From Ananas comosus (lineage: Eukaryota > Streptophyta > Magnoliopsida > Poales > Bromeliaceae), in the NCBI RefSeq assembly GCF_001540865.1, contig NC_033635.1, forward strand, positions 3,492,231-3,556,230: a stretch of DNA of 64,000 nucleotides, written 5' to 3'. Position numbers and translations under genes: made by a program. The notes beneath the pieces were generated by a model. The model searched no databases and had not been told where the DNA came from. It saw only the letters and a list, made by a program, of their open reading frames with translations. Positions 24,031-36,940 of the stretch are shown piece after piece; positions within the stretch are counted from its first letter, which is position 1; the number at the start of each line of letters is the position of its first letter.

Positions 24031-26884
24031 CAATCATGCAAAGATATTTTATTTAACCCGGGGTAAAATCAAATGTTTAGCCCCTTTTATTTTTTTAATA
24101 TCTTATAACTTTTACTCAGTAAAAAATAATATAATGAGGTAGAAATAATAAAAAAAACAATTCTATATATCAGTCCATCTTTTTTAAAAATATATTACTT
24201 TGTACCATGGGACATTGATTTTGTGGTAATTAAAAATGATTAAATAATGTGAAACAACCGTTACTTTCTACAAGTTTAGGCTACAGAGAATGTTGATTTT
24301 AATATTTATATTCAGAACTCTCTTACACATTTCATGCAAAAATTATTTTATAAATTAAGACGTAGACTTAAATTAAATCAGAGAAAATTAAATAAGACAA
24401 CCTTCATGCTCCAATACTAAGAAAGAATTGGAGAACTCCTACACTACATGATGTGTTGGATATTTCTCACAACATATAAAAGTGATACATATTACAGTGA
24501 TTCATGTTACCCTAAAAAAATGTCATCAAATAATATATGACTAACAAAACTTTAGACACTGTGACATTTAAAAAAAATGGTCCAATAAATTATTTCTCAA
24601 GGAAAAGAGTTTGCCATGATCCAAGCACTTGGCATAATTGGTAATAGAAAAAAAAGTGCATGTAAAAAAAAAAAAAGGTCTAATAATTATCTCTTTTAAG
24701 GAAAACAAATTGTCATAACACAAAGGCCAATAGGCCATACATGATTGTTAATTTACTATTATTAATTATTAAATCACCTTTGTAGAGATGTGAGGAAGAA
24801 AAAAAAAAAAAAAGGTAAAGTGTGAATTCCAAAACAAAACAAAACAAATAGAAATTAATTGTGTGGCATCACATAAATTGTAAGGATTATGACAATTTAA
24901 AAGATGTTTTTTTTTTATATTTTTTATATTCCCAACATTTTTTAGGGCATTTGTAAATTTTTTAGCGTGGCACGAGTGTAATTTATTCTAATAGAAAGGT
25001 TAATATGCTTAACCATATTCACGCGTCCTTTCATCTCTCCAGGCGTTACACCTCACGTTTCTAAATTGGCGTTTTTTTATTTTTACTCATCCTTCTGCTA
25101 CTCGTGAAAACCAGTGTTAAGTCCCGGAAAAGCTCCTCATTTCTACGCTCTAAACATTTTCTTCATTCCTCCCTTTCTTCTTTTGAAGCATCCTCTCTCT
25201 ATCAATGGGAGTCGGAGGTAAAAAAAATGATGGTGAGTTACTCTAAATCTAAATTCTTTTGACGATCGATTTGTTTCTCTATTTTGTGTTTTCTTTATTA
25301 TCTTACTATATTTTTAAAATTTCGGAGATTATTGTGCAAATATTTGAGTGTTGTTGATGAAGAATAGAATAATTGTAGGTTCGATTCTAAGTTAATAGAA
25401 TTTCTTTGCTCAAAGATACAATCATCATCTGAATGCTTTTCCCACAACAGTATTAGGGTTTTTTAGGAACTAACAAATGTTTCAAAAGCTTGATTATGGT
25501 TGATCTTTATTATGATTGCTTTTGAAATCTATAAAAATGGTAAACAGGTAATTGTGATAGTACGACTTTTTAGTTGATGCTATCATTGCTTAGAGATGTA
25601 ATTATATTTTCATTTGTATCTTATTTTACATTAAAAATTTTGGCGATTTCAACACAGGCAATTTTAGTGGTGGTCGTGAAGAATAGCTTACGCAGAGATC
25701 TGATTTTTTCCTTGAATGCCAGTGTTTTTTTTTTTTTTTGTGTGTTGTACTAGTTTAATAATATTTCGAGATGATTATAATTAATTGTTTCTAAAATTGT
25801 AAAAATGGTAAATGAATAATTTGTAAATTATGACTTTTAGTCAAATCTTAGTAAATCTTGAAAATTTTTTTGATAGGGACGAATCCTAACGTGAGGCTCG
25901 TGCATCCACCCGGTCACAAATGGCACGAATCTCAAAATCGTGTAAATGATGAATGAAATAGTCTCACGTTGGGGACTGTTCCCACTAAAGTTTTATTATT
26001 ATTATTATTATTTTCTGAAGAACAGCACTGAGTGCATTTTCTCAGGCCCAAGGCTGATCCAAAAGAGACCGGTTGGGCCAAATTGGGCCGGCTAATCAAA
26101 TAAGGAAAGTGGGCCCATGCAAAAATTATTATCTCAATTTTCTTTTTGTTTACATGTAAAAATAGTTTTATAAATTCCATACACGTATATACAACCAAAT
26201 AATTATATTTATTATGTACCACATTAATTGCAAATTATATTTAACAACCGATAACGACTAATTTTACATGTGGGGAAAATATTTTTCTATAAATTTAATA
26301 GCTATAGTTATTTTTTAAGAAAATAAAATTATAATAATATGTAACAATTACTAGCCAAAGCTCTACCGAATTAAAACTATATAGAGCCAAGGGGTAATTT
26401 CAAAATTCTCTATAACTGAGGGTGTTCGTAGTATAATTTTTTTCAATTGCCTCAACTGAGTATTAATTCTCCTCCTCCCTCCTGAATCGGAAGGGGAGAG
26501 AGAAACAGAGCACTTCGCTCCGAAGGAGCAAAGCGACCGTTGAAGTGGATTTTGTCTCGATCATTATTAGGGTTTGAAATTCGATTTGGGCGTTCGAGAG
26601 TCGGAAACAACCCCGAATTAGGGTTTTGTTGTTCGCGTAATAGTTTCGGGGATCAAAGCAAAGCTTCGAAGGGGAATTGGCTCTTGATTTGGGGTTTTGT
26701 TAGGGTTTTTGGCTTCCGGTCTCTGCGTCGCGCGATTCAAGAGAAAGCGACTTCGTATGCTCCGTAATCGCTGTTTCGATCTCCTTTTCGAGCTAATGCG
26801 GCTCCAATTTCTTGTTTGAGGACGCTTTTTTTCTCCCACCCCCGCTTTCTTCTGGGTTCGGAGAAGTTTCGGGAACTGAATAAG
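24031..26884. other. Intergenic region upstream of the RBBP5-like gene
   Basis: Mostly AT-rich. At 25205 an ATG in a CT-rich context runs nine codons to a good splice donor (atgatg|gtgagt) with no convincing following exon. TGGGCC/GGCCCA motifs cluster at 26040-26120 (for example gttgggccaaattgggccgg), about 800 bp before the next gene. An (ATT)n run lies near 25986-26010. Confidence 0.45.
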
Positions 26885-29800
26885 ATGAATGCCCCAATAA
26901 TTGGTAGGTTTTTCTCGCTTTTTGAATGTATTTTGTATCTTTTGAGGTAAAAATTTGGTTTTTCTTGGTGTTCTTTTTTATTAAATATGAAGATTAAAAA
27001 GGGATTTAGGGAAATTGAAGGCGTACCGATTTTTTAATTTGTTATCGCATGTTGTTGGTGGGTGAAGACCCGTTGCAGGGGGATTTCCCTGAGGTGATAG
27101 AGGAGTATTTGGAGCATGGGAACATGAAATGTATCGCCTTCAATCGCCGAGGAACTCTTCTCGCAGGTATCCCTCTCTTTTTCCCTCTTCATGTATGCTT
27201 TCTTATCATCCTGGAACTAATTTGTGGCTCCTGGATTCAGATATGTAGAAAAGGAACAATTTTTGATGCATTAGATAGTGTCCTGCATTAAGTAGACAAT
27301 GTTGCGTCTGTTACTTAGGTAAAGAAGGTTAATAAAGGTTGATTTGTATGAAGAACAATGACGCAAATCTAAATGTTGGATCTGAATGCTACATTTTTCA
27401 TCAGTGTCTCTAATATCAAAGCAATATCAGCAAGCACTTCGGATTTTAAAGTGGCTTTGTGTTACAATTATGCAATTTTCTTTGTACTGCAATCACAGTT
27501 GATGCTATATTTGAATCGGACCTACAAATAGACGGACTAAAGGTTAACTTTTATTTCTGTTGCTTTATAAAATTGTATTTTGTTCTATCCTAGTTGTGAT
27601 TAAATATAGTATTATTTAGTTATGTTTGGTGTGACTTAGTTGAACATACTTTGTTCTACATGACCTCCTGAAGGTTTTACTCTAGGATGCATTTATTTAC
27701 ATCTGTGAGACTTTTTATGCTTACTTTTTCACTAGATTCAACAATCATCCCTGTTCTGTTTTCATTTTCTACCTCATGCAACCCATCATTTCTGCTCTTA
27801 TTACATCGAGTATCATTAATGCACTCTAACTCAAGACATTATATAGGATATTGCAACATATTTCCTTGTTTATGTGCTGACGCTAAGAACCTTGCCATTT
27901 TAATTAATGTATCCTGGAGGTTACAGTGACTAGTTAAGTGTAATTTTCATCTAAACTTCTGAACCCTTTATCTATTTAATAGAAGTACCAGCAATGTTCT
28001 TATGAGAATAAGGATGAGCAAAGGCAAGAGTCATACATGTCCTGGATTTCGGAAAAAACAAAAAGACTGCCTTGGTTGTTATTTCATTTCTTTTATTTTT
28101 TGTTTTCCTCATGTTATTATTTAATTCTATATTCTGAAGTCGCCACATCTACCTATGAAGACCACAACGTAGTGCTGCACCACTGAATTTAAAGAAAAAC
28201 ACCTGCAAGCAGCATCAAATTGCTTTTGACCATTTACAGAAGTGGTTACAGCAGCATGGCTGCATGTAAGACAGTTGGCAGCTCGCCAGAATATGCTGAA
28301 GCAGTAACAGTTGTCCATGGTCTGAAAAAAGCTAAGAAGGGCTGATAGTTACCATGCGGAGCTTTCAGCAGAGCAAGAAACACACTTAATAGGAAGTCTG
28401 TGGGCTCTCAAGAGGGCTCTAGAGCTGTTGTTTTTGGTTTGTCGGACCCGAGATTCACCATTATCTCTCTGTAAAACTGCAGCAAAGTAGTTTAAGGTTG
28501 TTTGGCTGGAGAAGCCGTTGCTTGGGCCTGGTCCATCACGTCAACCATGGACAACCTATCCCATCTCTCTCCCTCCCATCTCAACTTCCATTCAAAACCA
28601 TCCAAGTAAATTCCACTGAAAGCAATTTTAATTTTCGAAAGAGGGAAAGGATACAGAGAGACAGAGTAAAGACCGTGGATGGAGAAAATAAAGAAAATGA
28701 AAGCTGAAATAGGAGGAAATGACCACTGATAATGTGACTGTTTCATCCTTCACAATATATGCATAGATCGTATAGATAGACAGTACAGCACATCGTAAAT
28801 TGTTCGCATCTCTCTGTCATGTGATATGAATAACATTGTTTAATTACTCTTTCATATGTAGACTCCTTCCAAATTTAAAAAAATTCTCATTTACAGCTGA
28901 TAATTTAAGCAGTTTGGTGCTAATCTCGTAAACTTGTCTCTTAGTGTCCTACTTTTTGAATATCAAGTCTTGTTCTTCTTTTGCTATTTTCATTCATTTA
29001 GTTCTTGTCTGGTAATTTGTGGGAAGTTTCTAATTCAGTCTGTGACAAACAGCCAACACCTCTGTTTATCAGACCCTGACTGAGAGCATTTTGAAATGTG
29101 TACCCAGATTTGTTTTCTTTAAAGAAATGATTTCACTACCTAGCCTTACAGTATCTTTGATTTGAGTATCTGTCAGTTGCAGATTAACCTTTGTGACATA
29201 TTCAGATTCTTGACTAATCTTGTATAATGTCAATGACAGAAACTGTTAAGTTTTCGCAGATCTTTACAGAATTTTCTGAAATCAAACATACTGTATAATC
29301 GGGTAATGAAATCAAAATTTTAAAGTTTAGGTAGCTGTTTTCAGATGCATTCATGCACTATTCTCAATTAAAGTTTATATGTTTTTGCCTTCCAATTATA
29401 ATGACCCTATTGTTGAGAGTAGTTATTTTGTTCATTTGGTCTAGCTGGTTGCGCCGATGGGAGCTGCGTAATTTGGGATTTCGAGACAAAAGGGGTCGCT
29501 AAAGAACTCCATGACAAAGACTGTGTCGCACCAATAACAAGTGTATGCTGGTCCAAATATGGCCACCAATTACTTGCCTCTGCCACTGACAAGTCTCTGA
29601 CCCTGTGGAACGTGCTGAACGGGGAAAAAGTTGCCCGAATAACTCTACAGCAAACCACTCTGCATGCCAGGCTACACCCTGGCTCTTCTACTCCCTCTCT
29701 TTGCCTGGCTTGCCCGCTCTCCTCTGCACCCATCCTTGTGGATTTAAACACCGGGAGTTCCACCGTTCTCCCAGTTTCAGTTTCTGATCCCAGCAATGGC

Positions 29801-31898
29801 GGGCCCGCACCCCACCCGAGAAATAAATTTTCTGATGGTTCTCCACCATTCACCCCAACAGCTGCCACCTTTAACAAGCGTGGAGATCTAATCTATGTTG
29901 GGAACTCCAAAGGCGAAATTCTTATAGTCGATTCTAAGAGCATTCAGGTACTTGCGATGGTTCCCATATCAGGTGGCGCAGTGGTTAAGGACATCATCTT
30001 CAGTAGGAATGGGCAGTATTTGCTCACAAATTCTAACGACCGAGTGATTAGGGTTTATGAGAACCTCCTCCCCCCAAAAGATGCGGCGAAGGAGCTTGAG
30101 GCGTTGAATAACAATAACAATAATAACGACTACAAAGGGGCCATGAAGTTGAAAGTGACTGGGTCAAAATGTCTTCTACTTTTCCGGGAGTTCCAAGATG
30201 CTGTGACGAAGATACAGTGGAAAGCACCGTGCTTTAGTGGTGATGGTGAGTGGATTGTTGGTGCTTCGGCTAACAAAGGAGAGCATAAGTTATACATATG
30301 GGATCGAGCTGGCCATCTTGTGAAAATTCTAGAAGGTCCTAAGGAAGCCCTGATCGATCTTGCATGGCACCCTGTCCATCCTGTGATTGTGTCAGTTTCC
30401 GTGGCAGGATTGGTGTATATATGGGCCAAAGACCATATAGAGAACTGGAGTGCATTCGCCCCCGATTTCAAAGAATTGGAGGAGAATGAAGAATATGTCG
30501 AGAGAGAAGATGAGTTCGATTTAAATCCTGACCCAGAACCAGTAAGTAAACAATTCAGAAAATAAAACTTGGTTAATTACCAATATAGTTCCTTAAGTTT
30601 GACTTGGGTTTTCAACCTTTGAGTTTCTACAACAGCAAATTTGGTTCACAAAGTTTGTTCCTGAATTCACTTTTCATCCTCGAATTTTGAATTCAAACCC
30701 TAGAATTTGACCTTGGTTTAAATTTCGTCCTCAGAGTTTCAAATTTGAACAAAGATAAGTATAATTATGGTACTGATGTGACATTATCTTGGTTATTAGA
30801 CTCTGCGTATTTAATTCTTACCGGGTGAAGTTCAAGGAGTACAAGACAAAATCAAAATCTGTGCCACGAATCGAATTTGTAAACCCAACAACATGTTGTT
30901 ATTGGATCCATAAACATGTTTTGATTGCATTGGCAATGCTTCTTTTTTTTTTTCCAGGTGAAAGAGTTGGATATCGATCAAGATGAGGAAGTTGATATTC
31001 TAGCGGTGGAGAAGGATACAGCTTTTAGTGATTCAGATGCCTCACAAGAAGAACTAATTTTCTTGCCTGCAATTCCTTCGCCGGATGAACCGGAACAACA
31101 AGATAAGTGTATTGGGAGCTCATCTAAATTGGAGGACAGCAACCACTCTGATTCACCCTTTTCAGTGGATGCCGTGCAGAACCCAGCAATGCCTACTGCT
31201 TCTAGTCCACTTGAAGGTAAAAAGATTGTAATTTGGAAGCTATTCGACTCTGCATGATATCATCTATGGTAAATTAGTTTCATCCTCAAAGTTTGATTAT
31301 ACAGGATTCCAACTAAAACAATTTAGGTGAAGAAATTCCTTTCATCTGACAATTATGTCCTTCAGTTAGTCTACCATCTGGAAAAAAAAAAACTCTTTGG
31401 TAATATCAGTAATGTTTGTTGACAAGGTGGATTTTTTAGGTGCAGTGAACTCTAATGATGATGATTACATGACATCCTTTTTCAGTCGATACAATTAGCA
31501 TAATTGGTACACAGGACAAATTACATGACTTAATTTTGAGCACTGAAACTTTGGGGCTTAACTCATTCTAGAGTCAAACTTGAGGGCTTAAAAATATGTG
31601 AAGTGGGTTTGCAATCTCATCTTCTTTCTTGTAACTCGGACGGGTTCTGAACTGGTTATTGGTTTGGCTTTCATCGGCAGTTGTAGATAATTCTGCTGCA
31701 GAAGAGGCAGCTGCTGCGACAAACATGAAGCGGAAGAGGAAGCCATCAGTAAAGGGACTGGAGCTGCAGGCTGAGAAGGGTCGGAAGCCCATAGCTACAA
31801 AGGCGAAGCCCTCAGGGAAGTCGTCGAAAGCCAAGAACAAGAACGGAGATGGGTCTGCTCTCGAGATTGAGGATGACGTGACTGATGACAACCTGTAG
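26885..31898 (+). CDS. RBL: RBBP5/Swd1-like WD40 subunit of COMPASS
   Basis: Homologue of RbBP5 (plant RBL), a core WD40 subunit of COMPASS-like H3K4 methyltransferase complexes in the nucleus. Exons: 26885-26903, 27068-27166, 29445-30541, 30958-31216, 31681-31898. They join in frame to 563 aa. The start MNAPII followed by DPLQGDFPEVIEEYLEHG is diagnostic. Beta-propeller repeats include CADGSCVIWDF, SATDKSLTLWNV, GNSKGEILIVD, NSNDRVIRVYENL and SASANKGEHKLYIWDR, and the hallmark WSAFAPDFKELEENEEYVEREDEFD closes the propeller. The tail is acidic then lysine-rich (KRKRKPSVKG), probably nuclear targeting. Exon 3 has an asparagine run from AAC/AAT codons near 30107-30127. Intron 2 is 2.3 kb. One gene product per genome is usual for this family. 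Confidence 0.96.
27167..29444. other. Large intron 2 of the RBBP5-like gene
   Basis: This 2278-bp intron has no internal exon that keeps frame and no mobile element I can delimit. A more GC-balanced patch at 28130-28720 gives short frames on both strands without recognisable motifs; it may be an old insertion. Confidence 0.6.
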
Positions 31899-31975
31899 AG
31901 TTTGGGTGCAATATACCTGCAAATTCATGTGCGACAAATTCCTGCACACGGATTGAGCATGCAGCTCATCAGTGT

Positions 31976-32022
31976 CAGGATGCATCCCAAACATCTGATA
32001 TGGACTGTTGGGATGCATCCTG
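31976..32022 (+). other. Perfect 15-bp hairpin in the 3' UTR
   Basis: CAGGATGCATCCCAA (31976-31990) and TTGGGATGCATCCTG (32008-32022) are perfect complements with a 17-nt loop. They lie 78 bp after the stop codon of the RBBP5-like gene. A smaller stem, TGAGC/GCTCA, lies just before at about 31954-31968. A transcribed stem-loop is likely; the function is unknown. Confidence 0.8.
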
Positions 32023-32089
32023 TCATTAATGAGCGGTGGGATAATCCAATTTGCAGGATTTTTCTGTACATGGGAGTGCACCGATGAGT

Positions 32090-34027
32090 ACCCGTAAACT
32101 TTATTAACTTATTCTGGATATTATGTTATGTAGTTTCTTCTTTCTGTACATGAACTTCGGCAGTATGTTAGAGGTTTGGACAATTTTGGCCCCCCTCGAG
32201 CTTTTCGGACATGTGTGAGTGAGTCTGATTTAAGTACTAGCATTTTTAACATCAAAATCCCCTAAACTGCTTCCAGCTATAGATAGTCGCAGAAGCTATA
32301 AGCTTAAGCTTTTGATTCAGAAGCCTCGAAAGCTTATTTCAGTTTCGCACAATTTATGCGACTCTTAATTTCCCAAATACAGTAATGCAGAATTTTGGGA
32401 AGTTAGATGAAATAACCATGAGAAAGCTAGCAAGTGACTGATTTTTCTCATGGCTAAGAAGCAATGGTTATTACTGTTTCTAAAGTTCGAATTTTAATAA
32501 TTTTATTTCCAAGTTTGAACCAGATCTCAGCTTCGCCTTAGCAGTTCCTATTTACAAAGCAAAAATTGACAGTGTTGCTTTTTTTTTTTTTTTTTACTTT
32601 TTTGAAGTTAAAAAAACCAGCAGTAGTTACTTGGCATGTGGAACAAACTTTGTGGACTAAACTGCTTGAATTCAAATTATAAGACAAAATTGAAATTGGG
32701 TGTGAATTCCAGAGAGATTAAATTGCATTTTTTTTTTTATGGTACAGTGAAATTTGTAAATTGTAAGTAATCAATTTAGGAAAGAGAAAAAAAAAATTTG
32801 CAATTGGAAATGAATGCCTCGTGTACTTCCAAAAATGCAGAGTTTTGTCTCTTATTTGCTGAAAATATTATTATTAACATCAAAACCGAGAAATAGAATA
32901 ACATGGGGACGTTTACAAGGATAAATAATTAAGCGAAGGGGGGTAACTCTTTTTTGAATTTTGTCCTTCTATTTTGAATTCTCTTCAATCTACAGAAGAT
33001 ATAAAATAGGATCTGTTCAATAAAAGAGGGGAAAAAAAAGGCTTTTATTTATATACTTTTCATTACTACTTAAAATTTCTAAATATACTCTTCTATTTCC
33101 AGAATATTCTTTCGAATTCCAAATTGCATTAATAAACCTTGAGATTAGAAGTATTTGAATTTTGAAGGAATATTTGAAAATCAACAAAGGCATTTTGGTC
33201 CGCCTATAATGTATTAGATAATTTTAGAGTTTTGATAAATATATTAGATATTATTTTTTTTAAAAAAGAGTAATATGTTGCGGAAACCCCTCAACTATGG
33301 GGCTTTTCCAGCTAGTCCCCTCAATTTCAATTCGTTTTACAAACATCCCTAAACTTTTAACTTTTTAATAATTTTATTCATTAAAAATAGTTAGAATTAT
33401 TAATAAATATCAGGTAAATTATAGAAAACTCTCTAATAAATATCTGCTCTTTCACTCACTCCCCTTCCCAACTTTCAAAAGCTTATATTTTATTCCACCA
33501 ATATTTCAAGTTGTTGCATTTGACCGCCCCTGTTAGGATTTTTTCATTATTCCGGCCATTATTTATAATTTATACCGAAAACATCTTTCAAAATAATAAA
33601 AATATATTAAAAAAATATTTTTTTATAGAAAAAGTGAAGATAATTTGGTCATTCCGTCATTTCTATTAATACCATACCCTCTAAAAATATTTTTTAAATT
33701 TTTCAAAGGCAAAATATAGGTCAAGGAGGAAAAGTGAGAATGTGATTACTTACAGAAAAATTTTTCAGTAATTTAGTCTTTAATTTTTTTTTATAAAAAT
33801 AAGCATAAATAAAATTATTAATGAATTTGAAAGTACTTCACGTACATTTCAAACGTGGCATTATGTAATTGGTGGTCTTCGGTGTGGAGAGTCCACTCAA
33901 CTTGTTTCGGTCTCGGACCATCCATCCAATGTGGTCTCATCGGGCCCCACACACAAAAGCCCGAATCCTCCTCCTCCGTGTTCGTCGTCAACGTCCCCCC
34001 TCGCGTTTACCCCCCGACGATCCCTTC
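32090..34027. other. Intergenic region before the aspartic protease
   Basis: AT-rich with poly(A)/poly(T) tracts. The stretch 33275-33790 looks like a degenerate non-coding element (starts cccctcaactatgg, ends cagtaatttagtc). Sequence just before 34028 becomes GC-rich and CT-rich, as expected for a 5' UTR. No other gene seen. Confidence 0.4.
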
Positions 34028-36885
34028 ATGGCGGAGTATGAGGATCGCGCCACCGCTTCCTCCCTCCTCCTCCTCCTCCTCCTCTTCTTCTTCCGCTGCG
34101 GCGTCGTCGTCGGATCCACCGAGGTCATCGTCGCCGGAGGCGGCGGCGGAGGAGGAGGAGGAGCAGAAGCGCCGCTGGTTCTCCCGCTCGTCCTCCGCGC
34201 GGCCAACTCCTCCGCCTCCGCCGATGATCTCCTCCGGCGCCGCCGCCTCCGGAGGGAGGACTCGTACCTTCCGAACGCTCACATGAGGCTCTACGACAAT
34301 CTCCTCACCAACGGGTGCGCCTCTCTCTCTGTCCCTCTCTCTCGATCGATCGATCGCATCTCTTATTTGGGTGTTAATTGCATGGATGAATTGTTCCTTC
34401 AGGTATTACACCACTCGGCTTTACATCGGGACGCCGCCTCAAGAATTTGCCCTAATTGTGGATTCGGGAAGCACGGTAACCTACGTTCCGTGCTCCTCCT
34501 GTGAGCAATGCGGGAACCATCAGGTGAGCTGCTATTTTTATTCTTAGAAGAAATATTAATTTGTTGTTTTGTTTAAATGAGCTACTTGGTTGTGTAATAA
34601 TAGATTCTGATGTATCCAATGTATTCCAAAACAAATCGCCGTCCACGGTATTTCTATTCCAGGGATATATGGTGATACGGATTTCACTGAATTAGCAATT
34701 CAATGGAAGTTGCTTGTGGAAAAGGATAGAAATTAGAATGATATGCAAAAAATCATCTAGGACTCGATAAAACTTTAAGCATCAAGTTACATTATTATGA
34801 TAAGGTTTTAAGGTCCTCTAAGTGGTGTGGTCACATCCAATTTTGTGGTCCTGTTGGGCTGCAAAAACCTTTGACAGTTCAGTGAGAGTGTCCTGTGTAA
34901 TATTGACACCATGATTTGCTCAGTTTTTGGCCACCTTTCAACACTTTCAAGTTGCTTAATAACTGGAATTATACTTGAAAGCTGTACTTAGAAAATTTTG
35001 CTTCTTCAAATCTGAGTTCAATTGAACAATCAGATAGTACCAACTCCACATCTTATAAGTAAAGAGTAGGTATGTGAAGTGAGATAAATGAATTGCATTC
35101 CCTCTTCATTCTCTTCTAATATGAGAAGTTGAGTTTAACTGCATGGCCCGCTATTTTCTACTTGTGTCATTTAAAGGAAAAAATAATGATTATCTCATGT
35201 TATTTTACTGCGACATGTTTTCTTCTTTTTCTGACTCCTTGTCTGATTATTATTATTATTTTAATTCAACAAGTTATGATGTATTTTATGTACTTTTACA
35301 TGCCTTCTCTCTTATTGCAAAGTATTGTTGATAACTAGGACCCAAGGTTCAAACCAGATTTGTCTAGCACGTACGAACCGGTGAAGTGCAACATTGATTG
35401 TACTTGTGACAATGACAAGAAACAATGTGTTTATGAGAGGCAGTATGCTGAAATGAGCTCTAGCAGTGGGGTGCTTGGTGAGGATATTATATCATTTGGC
35501 ACAGAAAGTGCACTTAAGCCACAACGCGCTGTATTTGGCTGTGAAAATTCTGAAACTGGTGATTTATATAGTCAGCATGCTGATGGCATTATGGGGTTGG
35601 GCCGAGGCCAGCTTAGCATCATGGATCAACTTGTTGATAAGGGTGTAATAAGTGATTCATTCTCTTTATGTTACGGTGGAATGGATTTTGGTGGGGGTGC
35701 AATGGTTCTAGGTGGAATCTCTTCTCCTCGTAACATGGTTTTTTCCAATTCTGATCCAGTCCGCAGGTATGATACAGGAAACCTTATACAATATTTTTTT
35801 AGGGGCAGGCTTAATTCATTTCCCAGCTTTACTCTTGTTATATTGTGGCAACAGCCCATACTACAACATTGACCTGAAGGAAATACATGTTGCTGGAAAG
35901 GCACTGCGGTTGGATCCGAAGATCTTCGATAGAAGACACGGAACTGTCTTGGATAGTGGAACCACGTATGTCTATCTACCAGCACAAGCTTTTGTGGCTT
36001 TTAGAGATACTGTAAGACAAAGTTTCATCCATTTATGCTATGTTAATTTCATCTTTTAAATGTTTTGAAATGGCATGTAGTTGATTATTTCAATGTTCTG
36101 ATGCTTTTAAAACTTGGCCAACTATTCTCCAAATTTTGGAAATTTGTAAACGTCATTATCATTATTGCAAGGGTTCTTGAAACCTGCAAAACAGGGAATC
36201 ATTTCAAAGGCTTGAAGTTTGGCCTTTGATGTGACTATTAAATTACATTTCAAATATTCATGGCATTCTTTAATGATAGGTTTTACCTACAAAATGCTTT
36301 AGTCCAATAATTTTACTAGGTTCCATTCTTTTAGTGCAGTGTAAGAATGCATACAACACGTTCTTGAATGCATTAAGTTATTCATTTGCAAATCAGCAGT
36401 TGTTTGCATGTAAATAGATATGCATGTTTTATAAAGTGCTACAAGGGTTGGCCTTCTGTGTGCTTTACGAGGTTGAATCATGTGAGAATCTTTACTTCAG
36501 TCTCCTCTGTTTTCTGTGACATGAATTTTTTCACATGAATATTTCTTCCCTCTAACGGCATCATACATGTTATCTTCATGATGAATATATACTATGTTCT
36601 TGCCAAAAACAAATTAATTGCAATGTATACACCTGAAAGTTTATATGGTCGGCACTTTTACCAATGTTTATTTCTGGTTTCTGCTGCGGCTTTTTTGATG
36701 GCCTAGATCTTAGTATCTTACACCTATGCCACCATGTGCCAACTGAAAGCTTACTGGAATCTTCCCCTTCTATTATAATTCATTTGTGATTTTGGAGACA
36801 GTTACATGACATGCCTTTTCTTTCTGGTATTCTCTTTCTTGTCATGTTTGACTGCTTTTGTTGTTATTGATGTTTGTCATTATGG

Positions 36886-36940
<55 letters not shown>

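Noticed and set aside
33855..34027. Upstream in-frame start for the aspartic protease
   Set aside because: It would put about 50 Arg/Pro-rich residues before the hydrophobic signal peptide; the ATG at 34028 gives a normal secretory start.
36888..36935. (CT)n as a CRISPR-like or satellite array
   Set aside because: Plain dinucleotide microsatellite in an intron.
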